Shown: in pieces, positions 8,654 through 18,557 of the stretch
How the letters are laid out: the number at the start of each line of letters is the position of its first letter
Position numbering within the stretch: the first letter of the stretch is position 1
Assembly: GCA_016234355.1 (NCBI GenBank)
Contig: JACRFC010000169.1
Coordinates: forward strand, 1 to 35,959
Length of the DNA stretch: 35,959 nucleotides
Direction: 5' to 3'
Origin: Ignavibacteriales bacterium
GTDB lineage: Bacteria > Bacteroidota > Ignavibacteria > Ignavibacteriales > Melioribacteraceae
The notes under the pieces: model-generated
Databases searched by the model: none
The model's input: only the letters and a program-made list of their open reading frames with translations
Told to the model about the DNA's origin: nothing
Program-made: the position numbers and the translations under genes

Positions 8654-9919
8654 TTATTTAAACCTTCTGTTGACATATCTATTAAACCACTCTTGAGTAA
8701 TTCGTCTTAACTCCACTGAAACACTGCGATTTCTAAAACCTCGAAGATCACCTAAGTGTACAGCATCTTTATTAATTCTAACCTCGAGTGTTGCTTCCTC
8801 ACTACCATTTATTACTTTCTAGAAATAACACTTATTTGATTTTACTGCCGGTATGTATCCACGAATGCAGTTCTGTTGCTTCTTAGCCCAGGAAGTTTGT
8901 TCATCAATGTTGCGGAGTGCAATAATATTCTTGGTACCTGTAATTGGCGGATTAGGGAATCTAGCATAGTTGGATTTTCTTGTCTGAGCTTTGATTTTTA
9001 CTTTGTTCTCTATCTCCGTCAAATTGCTGATTTCCTTGATTTGATCGAACTTTATATTCCAACGCTGGGATAACGAGGTTATATTCCCAACACTTTGAGA
9101 GAATCTAATAAAATTTTCAGAATGAATAAGACCGTTAATAGCATTTATTGAAAGAAAATTAAATGAATATGGGTTTTCTGAAAGAAGAGTCAAAAGGTTA
9201 CGGTTAAAACTTTTCAGATGTGACAACACTTTTAATATTTGGATCCTGAGATCAGAATCCATTCTCATTATATTACGAAAATCTATAAGTGAATTTAACT
9301 TTAAGTGAGACGGCTGAAACTTAGCCAAGATGTTCAACATGTTTTGTGTACCGGGAAAATGAGCTTTGTGCAAAATTTCTTTTCGTTTCTGCGGGAGAAG
9401 GACTTCTAAAAAGTTGAGGTGATTATATAGAGAGAATGAGTGATTGAACTTATCAATATTGACTGAGATATAAGCAATGATAGGATCAGATTTCAAAAGT
9501 GAAATAAAATTTTCACCGAAATAAATGCTGGCTTTTATCAGTTCTGAATTAGAGTCGTTAAAGGGAGAGATATTTTTTAATAAATCTTCAGGAAATTTCT
9601 CAAAAAATTTTCTCTCATTCAAAGTGTTGTCATTTAATTTGATAAATGAAGAAGAGTCCTGCTCAGTACTCCCATCAGGATTTTGAGCCGGCACTTTTTC
9701 CTGTGCGACAGCAATACTGGACGGTAAAATAATCTTATATGTGGCGATGTTTATTTCTGGTTGGACTTCAATCCAGAAATCAGCATCTGTTGCCGATATA
9801 AATCCTCTGAGATGAGGGTAACCTAAAAGAATGTAAGTATAGTCAGGATGATTGAACTGGAAGAACTTGTATTCTCCTAGTTCGGAACGAAGCTTTTTTA
9901 AAAGGTTTGATCGAGTCAT
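8654..9919 (-). pseudogene. PcfJ-like protein gene interrupted by one in-frame TAG (8819-8821)
   Basis: LRNIDEQTSWAKKQQNCIRGYIPAVKSNKCYF-[TAG]-KVINGSEEATLEVRINKDAVHLGDLRGFRNRSVSVELRRITQEWFNRYVNRRFK*; the second part continues in the same frame and looks like the missing PcfJ-type C-terminus. Confidence 0.75.
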
Positions 9920-9950
9920 CTACCAACTACAGAACTATATTATTATGAAA

Positions 9951-10907
9951 TCAGTTTAACAATTTGCCTGCTATTTCTTCAAGTAATATTCGTTTTGACA
10001 TTGAATAATCTTTTGCTCTTTCAGTAATCAAATTGAACAGATCATATTTTGTTATTTGCCGATCCGATTCTAAAAGATCACTCAGAATTTTTACACCAAG
10101 TTTTTTCATAATCTCTCGGTTTACTTTATAAATAAATTCGGAAGATATCGGTCGATCCATTTCGGAAAGTTTTTTATTTATAACTTCAGCGTAATTTAAA
10201 CGTTCTCGAAGTTTGTAATCTAATAATTGATAGGCATCTTGGAGAAATAAATTATAATGCGATAGACACACTTCATCGCCCTGGAATTTAACATAAGCTC
10301 GGTTACTGCATACATATCTTAATAGATAATTATTAATCTGAAATGTTCTAAACCCGGTTTCTGAATTAACGATACTTAGCCCTACTCCGAACACATCCTT
10401 TCCGAACACTTTATTGGGGAATGGTTCAATTGTAACCAGCGTTTCTGTATTTATAAAGGTATCATAATCGTTTATGAATACACTTTCTACATTTTTATCA
10501 TCAAGTCTTCGAAGTATCTCAAGATCTTCAACTTCCGTAAATTTACTGCTTGTTATAGTGAGAGCTTCTCCTTGTTCGCATTTAATATTAACATAACGGT
10601 TCTTCATACCTAAGAGATAATCATTCAATAAAGATGTTACTGTTTCAATGTCGAGTATTTTTAACTGATAGGTAGGGAAAGAATGCCACCTTAAGAGTTT
10701 ATATAAAAATGTTTCCCGCATTGGCAGCTGTTTTATTCCATTGTCGAATATCTCAAGGAACAGAGTCTTTCCATTGTTAATGACATGTAATTGTTCGGGC
10801 TCGACCTGGATAATTTCTGTTTTTAATTTCAGTAAATAATCAATTGCGTCATTTCTATCAGAAAACATTTTCATTTTTCCGGTGGGTTGCTTTACTATCA
10901 TAAACAC
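9951..10907 (-). CDS. DUF932-like phage/plasmid-related protein
   Basis: VFGVGLSIVNSETGFRTFQINNYLLRYVCSNRAYV matches the DUF932 'G..NSETG...R..CsNg' pattern. Confidence 0.7.
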   Translation of the reverse strand: MFMIVKQPTGKMKMFSDRNDAIDYLLKLKTEIIQVEPEQLHVINNGKTLFLEIFDNGIKQLPMRETFLYKLLRWHSFPTYQLKILDIETVTSLLNDYLLGMKNRYVNIKCEQGEALTITSSKFTEVEDLEILRRLDDKNVESVFINDYDTFINTETLVTIEPFPNKVFGKDVFGVGLSIVNSETGFRTFQINNYLLRYVCSNRAYVKFQGDEVCLSHYNLFLQDAYQLLDYKLRERLNYAEVINKKLSEMDRPISSEFIYKVNREIMKKLGVKILSDLLESDRQITKYDLFNLITERAKDYSMSKRILLEEIAGKLLN

Positions 10908-10908
10908 C

Positions 10909-11058
10909 TCAACTTATTTTTATTGCCGATTGATGAATTAGAAAATTATTATACATAAGTTCTAATCCTATGAGTTCTTTAGTCTCAAATCTTTTTTCTT
11001 CGCCTACTCCAACACTTTTGAAAGAACTTTTCTCCACTGATACAACTTTCGTTTTCAT
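10909..11058 (-). CDS. Small hypothetical protein (49 aa)
   Basis: RBS AAGGAG upstream of ATG at 11058; MKTKVVSVEKSSFKSVGVGEEKRFETKELIGLELMYNNFLIHQSAIKIS*. The track start at 11139 has less support. Confidence 0.55.
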   Translation of the reverse strand: MKTKVVSVEKSSFKSVGVGEEKRFETKELIGLELMYNNFLIHQSAIKIS

Positions 11059-11114
11059 CTCTTTCTCCTTATAGATTTCTGATTCAAACATAACAGACAG
11101 TTCTTTCCTTCCGG

Positions 11115-11129
11115 TATCATTAAATGATA
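11115..11129. promoter_or_regulatory. 15-bp palindrome TATCATT-A-AATGATA, putative operator
   Basis: Identical to 6204-6218; between the WYL regulator (+) and the DUF932/PcfJ operon (-). Confidence 0.5.
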
Positions 11130-11198
11130 TTAGTTGCACCTATTTGGACAGTAATGTAATTTGAATTTGAAAATTGAAAAGAGGACTCTTTTCCTTAT

Positions 11199-12059
11199 AT
11201 GAAAGATCTCAAGGTAAAGATTAAACGTCAGACCGAGATTTTAGGTTTAATTCTTGCTCACCCAGGTAAATATCAATTATATGATTTGGAAGAGATGTAT
11301 GGAGTCAATGATCTAACTATAAAGAGAGATCTGCAGGAGCTTCGCTCATTCGGAATTGATATTCATTCGGAAGGGAAGAAAGGAATAAACATCACTTCCA
11401 AGATATCTAATGATATCCTCAAAGCAATCATACCTCAATATATAGGCATCGCTGTAAATCAAAGCTCATACGATCAAGCGACCAATCTTTTTATAAGTAA
11501 ACTCGGCTCTAAATCCATTTCAACGCCAACACAACTTCAGATGTGTATAGACCAAAATTTTCAAGTGAAGATATCGTACCAAAAACCGGAAGAGAAAATT
11601 GTTGAGGAAAGGATTTTAGAACCATACTGCATATTTCAAGGAGATAAACATTGGCGGCTACTTGCCAACCACAATGGATCGATTAAGCAGTTTCTACTGA
11701 ACAATATAAAGACAATTGAAAGGCTTGAAAAGAAGTTCAAACCAATTTCACAAAAAGAGATAGATGAAATCTTCGGTACTTCTTTTAAGTGCTGGCTCGG
11801 CAAGGAAAGATATACTGTGAGGCTGAAGTTTCTTCCACCTTGGCCTGATAGAATGAAGCCTCGACAGTTAATGGAATTTCAGAAAGTGATAGAAGAACCG
11901 GATGGTTCGATTATTTACGAGACCGTCGTTAACTCACTTAACGAGATTACTTCATGGATTGTAAGTCGCGGAGAGGGGGTTGTTGTATTAGAGCCAGAAG
12001 AATTAAAACAGAATGTAATTAGTATAGCAAAGGGGGTTATGAAGAATTATACCTCTTAA
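11199..12059 (+). CDS. HTH-WYL domain transcriptional regulator
   Basis: N-terminal HTH (YQLYDLEEMYGVNDLTIKRDLQELRSFGIDI) plus WYL-type region (VKISYQKPEE...EPYCIFQGDKHWRLLANHNGSIKQFLLNNIKTIERL). Confidence 0.85.
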   Translation: MKDLKVKIKRQTEILGLILAHPGKYQLYDLEEMYGVNDLTIKRDLQELRSFGIDIHSEGKKGINITSKISNDILKAIIPQYIGIAVNQSSYDQATNLFISKLGSKSISTPTQLQMCIDQNFQVKISYQKPEEKIVEERILEPYCIFQGDKHWRLLANHNGSIKQFLLNNIKTIERLEKKFKPISQKEIDEIFGTSFKCWLGKERYTVRLKFLPPWPDRMKPRQLMEFQKVIEEPDGSIIYETVVNSLNEITSWIVSRGEGVVVLEPEELKQNVISIAKGVMKNYTS

Positions 12060-12176
12060 TTTACGAAACGCAAAAAAAGTGTGTTAGTTCATAATCATTA
12101 TTTTGATACCGCATGAAGTTTTTAGATAAGCGTAAACCTAGAGAACACCGTAAACTTAAAATAGGAGAAAGATAAA

Positions 12177-12353
12177 ATGGAAGTCAAAATAGAAAACGGA
12201 AAGCTAATCATAAGCATTGATTTACAGGAACCAACACCTAGTGCATCTGGAAAAACATTAGTGGTAGCAACTACACACGGAAACGTGGCCACAAAATGTC
12301 TCGTCGAGGGCAAAAATGTAATAATAGGTTTGAACGCCTACATAAAAAAATAG
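12177..12353 (+). CDS. Small hypothetical protein (58 aa)
   Basis: GGAGAAAG RBS then MEVKIENGKLIISIDLQEPTPSASGKTLVVATTHGNVATKCLVEGKNVIIGLNAYIKK*; absent from the ORF track (below 60 aa). Confidence 0.7.
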   Translation: MEVKIENGKLIISIDLQEPTPSASGKTLVVATTHGNVATKCLVEGKNVIIGLNAYIKK

Positions 12354-12449
12354 AAACGTCGAGCTAACACTAGGTATAACAGTACTTATAAGATAGTACC
12401 TTTTTAAATCTGTTACGAGCCTACTTCCACTCCATCCCAAACATTGTTA

Positions 12450-12484
12450 AAATTGGGGATTAAACTCTAATCCCTAATTTTTTT
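12450..12484. terminator. Probable intrinsic terminator
   Basis: AAATTGGGGATTA-AACTC-TAATCCCTAATTT (13-bp stem, one G-U) followed by TTTT. Confidence 0.75.
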
Positions 12485-12555
12485 CTAAATAAATACCGTG
12501 CCAAATCTATTTTTCATTGCTTTAAGTGCTTTATTGCCGTAAATTTGAAATCATT

Positions 12556-13410
12556 ATGAAGCGTTTTTCTTTCACAAAAATGAGTGGTGCAGGGAATGAT
12601 TTTATATTATTTGATAAAAAAATCAATCCTGGTATTGAGCTAACAACTCAAAACATCAAAAAAATGTGTGAAAGACGCACTGGAATTGGCGCTGATGGTG
12701 TTCTTTTAATTTCTGATCTGAAGAATTTTGCATTTGAGATGAATTACTTTAATGCTGATGGTTCCACCGGCAGTTTATGTGCTAACGGAGCCCGTTGTGC
12801 TATAAAGTATGGAAACGAAAGCGGCAGAATTTCTAACAATAAAATTTCATTCATAGCTAATGGAGTTGAATATTCCGGGCAGTTATTGGATAATGGACAG
12901 GTTAAGTTCTTCTTAAACCGCCCAAAAAAGATGAAACAGAATTTTAAGATTAAGGCAGGAAATCAGTTAATACCTGCTTCTTTTGTAGATACGGGTTCTC
13001 CGCATATTGTTATAAAATTTAATGATGTTCTTAGAAATCCGGCTGATCCAAACTCGTGTTATAATGATCTTGATACTTTCCCGGTTTATGAACTTGGTAA
13101 AGAAATTCGTTATCATAAAGATTTTGCACCGGAAGGAACGAATGTAAATTTTATACGCATTCATGATGGAGAAATTGATATTAGAAGTTACGAGCGTGGT
13201 GTAGAAGATGAAACACTTTCTTGCGGAACGGGAACAGTTGCAGCTGCTTTATTAGTTTTTGCAAAAGAAAATTATAATCCGCCTATTAAAGTGCACCAAA
13301 AGAGCGGAGATGAATTGATAGTGGATTTCAAAATAGAAGAACAAAAAGTGCAGGAACTCTCATTAACCGGTCCTGCCAAAATTATATTTAATGGTAAAAT
13401 TACAATTTAA
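12556..13410 (+). CDS. dapF: Diaminopimelate epimerase
   Basis: FTKMSGAGNDF, NADGSTGSLCANGARC, SCGTGTVAAALL signatures; ATG 12556 preferred over 12526. Confidence 0.95.
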   Translation: MKRFSFTKMSGAGNDFILFDKKINPGIELTTQNIKKMCERRTGIGADGVLLISDLKNFAFEMNYFNADGSTGSLCANGARCAIKYGNESGRISNNKISFIANGVEYSGQLLDNGQVKFFLNRPKKMKQNFKIKAGNQLIPASFVDTGSPHIVIKFNDVLRNPADPNSCYNDLDTFPVYELGKEIRYHKDFAPEGTNVNFIRIHDGEIDIRSYERGVEDETLSCGTGTVAAALLVFAKENYNPPIKVHQKSGDELIVDFKIEEQKVQELSLTGPAKIIFNGKITI

Positions 13411-13421
13411 TTGAGGGATAA

Positions 13422-13727
13422 ATGAGTAAAGTTATTTTTTCCATACGCTACAATATTTTTCCGGAAAAACGAGAAGAATACTTAGATGTGGTTCGCGAAT
13501 TAAAAAACATTGTTAAAGCAGAAGGATTAGAAACCTATTCTGTTTTTGAACAAAAAAATAAAGCAAATAATTTTGAAGAAGTATATATTTTCAAAAGCCA
13601 GGAAGCTTATGAAAATTTTGAAGATAATACCGATGAACGAATTGATATTCTAATGACAAAACTTTCCGATATGATAAAAGAACAAACGACTCAATACACA
13701 ACATTGTTCGAAGTAAATAACGTATAA
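13422..13727 (+). CDS. Antibiotic biosynthesis monooxygenase (ABM)-like dimeric ferredoxin-fold protein
   Basis: YNIFPEKREEYLDVVRELKNIVKAEGLETYSVFEQKNKANNFEEVYIFKSQEAYENFEDN. Confidence 0.7.
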   Translation: MSKVIFSIRYNIFPEKREEYLDVVRELKNIVKAEGLETYSVFEQKNKANNFEEVYIFKSQEAYENFEDNTDERIDILMTKLSDMIKEQTTQYTTLFEVNNV

Positions 13728-13785
13728 CAGAAAAATACTGTTTAACAAATTTTATCTGCCTGCCGAATTAATCCGGGAATTATAA

Positions 13786-14835
13786 ATGTTTGAATATGTT
13801 GGTGCAATACATATACACTCAATATTTTCCGATGGCTCCGGTGAAGTAAAAGACATTGCTCAATTTGCCAATGAATCGGATCTGGATTTTTTTATCCTTA
13901 CAGATCACAATACTCTCCGCGCCTTAAAAGAAGGATTCGAAGGTTGGTACTCGAATACTCTTGCATTAGTCGGCTGCGAAATAAATGATAAGGAAAATAA
14001 AAATCACTATCTCGCATTTGGTATTAACGAAACGATTTCTACACGCTTACCTGCTAAAGAATATGTTCAAAAAGTTAACGAAATGGGCGGCATAGGATTT
14101 TTAGCTCATCCCCATGAAAAAAGAAATTCGATGAAAGAACATCCGCCTTATCCTTGGACTGAATGGGAGTTAAATGATTTTACAGGAATCGAAATATGGA
14201 ATCACATGTCCGAGTGGATGGAAGGACTAACAGAGCAGAATAAATATAATTACTTTGTACATCCTTTAAGATCAATCGTTGGTCCGCCTGTAGAAACATT
14301 AAAAGTCTGGGATTCATTAAATCTAAAAAGAAAAGTTGTTGGCATTGGCGGTGTTGATGCACATGCGCATAAAATTAATGTTCTCGGTTTTGTTGAAATT
14401 GAAATCTTTCCATATAAAGTGCTTTTCAAATCAGTTCGTACTCATATACTATGTGAAGAGGAATTAATTATTTCTTCCGAGACGCATGAGATAAATAAAT
14501 CAAAGAAAAATGTTTATAAAGCTTTGGCTGCCGGAAGATGTTTCATCTCTAATTTTTATCATGGGGATGCAAGAGGATTTCGTTTTTATGCGGAAAGCGA
14601 GAATAGAACATATCAAATGGGTGATACCGTTCCGCCATCTAAAAAGGTTAAGTTAATTGTAAACTTGCCGAGTTCATCTGATAAAATTAGATTGATTCAT
14701 AATGGTGAATTAAAAGAAGAGAAAAGCGGAACAAATGTTGAATTTTTAGCCCCTAAAAAGGGGGTTTATCGTGTTGAAGTTTACAATAATCAGAATGCGT
14801 GGATTTTTTCAAATCATATTAGAATAGGTCTATAA
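13786..14835 (+). CDS. PHP-domain metal-dependent phosphoesterase-like protein
   Basis: GAIHIHSIFSDGSGEVKDIAQFA, LTDHNTL, FLAHPHEK motifs. Confidence 0.85.
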   Translation: MFEYVGAIHIHSIFSDGSGEVKDIAQFANESDLDFFILTDHNTLRALKEGFEGWYSNTLALVGCEINDKENKNHYLAFGINETISTRLPAKEYVQKVNEMGGIGFLAHPHEKRNSMKEHPPYPWTEWELNDFTGIEIWNHMSEWMEGLTEQNKYNYFVHPLRSIVGPPVETLKVWDSLNLKRKVVGIGGVDAHAHKINVLGFVEIEIFPYKVLFKSVRTHILCEEELIISSETHEINKSKKNVYKALAAGRCFISNFYHGDARGFRFYAESENRTYQMGDTVPPSKKVKLIVNLPSSSDKIRLIHNGELKEEKSGTNVEFLAPKKGVYRVEVYNNQNAWIFSNHIRIGL

Positions 14836-14890
14836 TTTTTCTTAGATTTCTCGCCGAATTTTTCCGATTTATCAAAATAAGAGGTTCAAA

Positions 14891-15583
14891 GTGTTAGAAA
14901 GAAGAAAAAAAATCAGCAAAAAGCAGATGAAAGAAGACAAACTTGTAACTACTTATTACAAAGCTTATAATTTTTTTATTGAATATCAGGCAAAAATACT
15001 GATTGGCGCTGCATTAGCAGCATTAGTAATTGTTGCAATGGTTCTTTTGTCAAATAAAAGAAGTTCTGATAACAAAAATGCAGCTGAAATGCTCTCGAAA
15101 GTTATACCTCTTTATGAAGCCGGTCAATTTAAGGAAGCTGTGGATGGACTTACTTCAAGTAGGATAATTGGATTGAAAAAAATAGTTTCAGATTACGGCA
15201 GCACAGAAAATGGTGAAACAGCAAAAATCTATTTAGCCAATTCTTATGTGGTGTTAGGAAATTTGGATTTAGCTTATAAAGAATATAATTCCTATTCCGG
15301 ATCTAATCCATTATTTAAAGCTACAGCATTAGCAGGTAAAGCCGGATGTTTAGAAATTAAGAAAGATTATGAAAAAGCTGCTGATTTGTTTCAGGATGCT
15401 TCAAAAGTATCTAAAGGGAATCCATCTAATAGTGAATATCTCCTAAAGGCAGGAATTGACTTTATTAAGTTGCGTAAAAAAGACGAAGCTAAATCTGTTT
15501 TAGAAATAATAAAAAAAGATTATAAGAATACACCGGCATTTTATGAATTAGACCGTTATCTAATTCAAGTTGAAAATTTATAA
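14891..15583 (+). CDS. Membrane-anchored TPR protein
   Basis: Single N-terminal TM (ILIGAALAALVIVAMVLL) followed by TPR-like helices; GTG start. Confidence 0.7.
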   Translation: MLERRKKISKKQMKEDKLVTTYYKAYNFFIEYQAKILIGAALAALVIVAMVLLSNKRSSDNKNAAEMLSKVIPLYEAGQFKEAVDGLTSSRIIGLKKIVSDYGSTENGETAKIYLANSYVVLGNLDLAYKEYNSYSGSNPLFKATALAGKAGCLEIKKDYEKAADLFQDASKVSKGNPSNSEYLLKAGIDFIKLRKKDEAKSVLEIIKKDYKNTPAFYELDRYLIQVENL

Positions 15584-15676
15584 TCAATTCGATATTAATT
15601 TTACAGAAATATCCATTCTTGATTTTATATCAAGCGGTGGGTATATTTTCATTACGATAGAAGGATTAATAAAATT

Positions 15677-16243
15677 ATGGCTGATACTTCCGATTTCAGA
15701 AACGGATTAATAATTAAATATAAAAACGAACCATACGTAATTGTTGAATTCCAGCATGTAAAACCGGGTAAAGGGGGTGCTTTCGTTAGAACTTCGTTGA
15801 AAAACTTAAAAACAGGGCGTGTTTTAGATAATACATTCCGATCTGGCGAGGGAGTTGAAATAATTCGTGTTGAAAGAAGAAAATATCAATATCTTTACAG
15901 AGAATCTGCCGGGTTAGTTCTAATGGATAACGAAACTTATGAACAGATTACAGTTGCAGAAAGTATTATCGGTGATGGACAAATCTACTTAAAAGAAGGT
16001 GTTGAAGTTGAATTGCTGTTGGATGACAAAGATCAAATCATATCGGCAGAAATACCTATCTTCGTAGAACTCAAAGTTGTTGAAACTGAACCGGGATTTA
16101 GAGGTAACACTGCAAACAATGCATTGAAACCGGCAAAAGTAGAAACTGGCGCAAAAATTAGTGTTCCACTGTTTATCAATGAAGGTGATCTACTTAAGAT
16201 TGATACACGAACAGGCGGATACTTAGAACGAGTTAAAAACTAA
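15677..16243 (+). CDS. efp: Elongation factor P
   Basis: EFQHVKPGKGGAFVRTSLKNLKTGRVLDNTFRSGE; ends with TRTGGYLERVKN. Confidence 0.97.
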   Translation: MADTSDFRNGLIIKYKNEPYVIVEFQHVKPGKGGAFVRTSLKNLKTGRVLDNTFRSGEGVEIIRVERRKYQYLYRESAGLVLMDNETYEQITVAESIIGDGQIYLKEGVEVELLLDDKDQIISAEIPIFVELKVVETEPGFRGNTANNALKPAKVETGAKISVPLFINEGDLLKIDTRTGGYLERVKN

Positions 16244-16254
16244 CGGTTGGCAAA

Positions 16255-16728
16255 ATGGATCTAAATCTTCTAAAAAAGCTCATCAAAATGGTTGAGCAAA
16301 GCGAGATCACCGAATTTACTGTTCAAGAAGGTGAACTTAAAGTAAAGATTTCTAAAAATTCCAATCAAGCTCCACAAGTTCATTTTCAACCGGTTGCTGA
16401 TTATGGAAGACAATCTTCCGGTTTACAGCAATTCAATCCTTCAGTTGAACAAAAACCAATTGCAACAACTGAACAGACCAAATCGAACTTGCACGAGATT
16501 AAATCTCCGATTGTAGGAACATTTTATCGCGCACCGGCGCCGGATGCTGATCCCTACATACAAGTCGGCGATATGGTTTCAGCCGGTTCTGTCCTATGTA
16601 TTGTTGAAGCGATGAAATTAATGAACGAGATTGAATCTGATATTAACGGCAAGGTTGTAAAAATACTTGTTGAAAATGCTACCCCGGTTGAATACAATCA
16701 ACCTCTTTTTCTTATTGAAACCGTTTAG
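16255..16728 (+). CDS. accB: Acetyl-CoA carboxylase biotin carboxyl carrier protein
   Basis: C-terminal biotinyl motif VEAMKLMNEIESD. Confidence 0.96.
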   Translation: MDLNLLKKLIKMVEQSEITEFTVQEGELKVKISKNSNQAPQVHFQPVADYGRQSSGLQQFNPSVEQKPIATTEQTKSNLHEIKSPIVGTFYRAPAPDADPYIQVGDMVSAGSVLCIVEAMKLMNEIESDINGKVVKILVENATPVEYNQPLFLIETV

Positions 16729-16754
16729 TGTTATCTTATCTTTAAGAGGAAAAT

Positions 16755-18095
16755 TTGTTTAAGAAAATTCTAATCGCTAACCGAGGCGAGATAGCACTAA
16801 GAATACTTAGAACATGTAAAGAGTTAGGTATTCCAACAGTAGCGGTTTACTCGGAAGTAGATCGTGATTCCTTACATGTTGTTTTTGCCGATGAAGCAGT
16901 TTGTATTGGTCCCGCACCAAGTAATCAAAGTTACCTAAAAATTCCAAGCATACTTTCAGCAGCTCAAATTACAGGTGCAGATGCAATTCATCCCGGTTAT
17001 GGTTTCCTTGCTGAAAATGCAGAATTCAGTGAGATATGTGCTGATTCAAATATAAAATTTATTGGACCTTCACCGGATTCAATCCGCAAAATGGGAGATA
17101 AAGCATTCGCAAAAGAGACCATGAAAAAAGTTGGTGTTCCGGTTGTATCCGGAAGCGCGGGTGTGGTTAATGATGTTGATGAAGCTAAAAAGATTGCCGC
17201 TGAAATTGGTTACCCCGTTATGCTTAAAGCATCGGCAGGCGGCGGTGGAAAAGGAATGCGTATTGTCTTGGAAGAAAGTGAGATCGAAAAAGCATTTCAG
17301 ACTGCGGGCAATGAAGCAGGAGCTGCTTTTTCAAATTCTGCTCTATATATGGAAAAGTATGTTGAAAATCCAAGACACATTGAAATACAAGTTCTTTGTG
17401 ATCAGCATGGGAATTTTTATCATTACGGAGAAAGAGACTGTTCAATTCAGAGAAGACACCAAAAATTAATTGAAGAATCGCCATCACCATTTATCACAAA
17501 TGCAGTTCGTACAAAAATGGGAGAGGCAGCATTACTTGGAGTTCGTTCAGTAAATTACGAAGGCGCGGGAACAATTGAATTTCTTGTTGATAAGCATCAA
17601 AATTTTTATTTCATCGAAATGAATACAAGAATTCAAGTCGAGCATCCGGTTACAGAGATGGTACGTAATCTTGATCTCATCAAAAATCAGATTTTAATTG
17701 CAGCTGGACGTGAAATAGAAGACAAACCGCTTGATTCGCGCGGACATGCAATTGAATTTAGAATTAATGCCGAAGATCCAGATCATAATTTTAGACCATC
17801 GCCCGGTCAAATTGAATATTTACATTTTCCGGGCGGCTTCGGTGTTCGTATTGATTCACATGTGTATACCGATTATGTAGTCCCTCCAAATTATGATTCA
17901 CTGATTGCTAAGATGATTATTTGGGGAACCGACCGCAAACACGCTATAGCTCGAGCCCGGCGCGCATTCGAAGAATTTCAGGTTGAAGGTATTAAAACTA
18001 CCATACCATTTCACAAAAAGGTTTTGGAAAACGAAAAATTCATTAATGGAGATTTCGATACTTCATTTATAGATAAACACATTAATATTAATTGA
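16755..18095 (+). CDS. accC: Acetyl-CoA carboxylase biotin carboxylase subunit
   Basis: [56 protein letters not shown] start. Confidence 0.97.
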   Translation: MFKKILIANRGEIALRILRTCKELGIPTVAVYSEVDRDSLHVVFADEAVCIGPAPSNQSYLKIPSILSAAQITGADAIHPGYGFLAENAEFSEICADSNIKFIGPSPDSIRKMGDKAFAKETMKKVGVPVVSGSAGVVNDVDEAKKIAAEIGYPVMLKASAGGGGKGMRIVLEESEIEKAFQTAGNEAGAAFSNSALYMEKYVENPRHIEIQVLCDQHGNFYHYGERDCSIQRRHQKLIEESPSPFITNAVRTKMGEAALLGVRSVNYEGAGTIEFLVDKHQNFYFIEMNTRIQVEHPVTEMVRNLDLIKNQILIAAGREIEDKPLDSRGHAIEFRINAEDPDHNFRPSPGQIEYLHFPGGFGVRIDSHVYTDYVVPPNYDSLIAKMIIWGTDRKHAIARARRAFEEFQVEGIKTTIPFHKKVLENEKFINGDFDTSFIDKHININ

Positions 18096-18105
18096 CGAGG
18101 TTACA

Positions 18106-18486
18106 ATGAACATTCCGCAAAATCTTAAGTACACAAAAGATCACGAATGGATAAAGGTTGAGGGTAATGTAGGAACGATTGGCATTACTGATTTTGCTCA
18201 AGGCGAACTGGGCGATATAGTTTATGTTGATATAGCTTCTGATATTTCAGAGTTAACGATTGGAGAATCATTCGGTACAATTGAAGCGGTTAAAACAGTA
18301 AGCGATATGTATGCACCGGTTTCCGGTAAAGTTTTAGAATTAAACAAAAAACTGAATGATGAACCGCAGCTTGTTAATACAGATCCATACGGAGAAGGTT
18401 GGATTATTAAAGTTGAACTGAGCAACGCATTTCAATTGAACGATCTTCTTGATGCTGCTGCTTACAATTCTCAACTTGGTCATTGA
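18106..18486 (+). CDS. gcvH: Glycine cleavage system H protein
   Basis: [34 protein letters not shown]...[18 protein letters not shown]. Confidence 0.97.
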   Translation: MNIPQNLKYTKDHEWIKVEGNVGTIGITDFAQGELGDIVYVDIASDISELTIGESFGTIEAVKTVSDMYAPVSGKVLELNKKLNDEPQLVNTDPYGEGWIIKVELSNAFQLNDLLDAAAYNSQLGH

Positions 18487-18506
18487 TTTTTGGATCATAA
18501 TTTTTA

Positions 18507-18540
18507 ACAGCAGAATCTACTTTCGGTTCTGCTGTAATTT
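18507..18540. terminator. Probable intrinsic terminator between gcvH and guaA
   Basis: ACAGCAGAA-TCTACTTTCGG-TTCTGCTGT followed by AATTTTAATT. Confidence 0.6.
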
Positions 18541-18557
18541 TAATTCACTTCGGATTC

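Noticed and set aside
8819-8821. TAG in the PcfJ-like gene considered as genome- or phage-wide amber recoding
   Set aside because: TAG is used as a normal stop nearby (first tail ORF at 1719, accB at 16728, XdhC-family gene at 28572). Local readthrough is not excluded.
17131-17490. ORFs 17131..17469 (+) and 17224..17490 (-) inside accC
   Set aside because: Overlap a well-supported core gene in other frames; no family signal.
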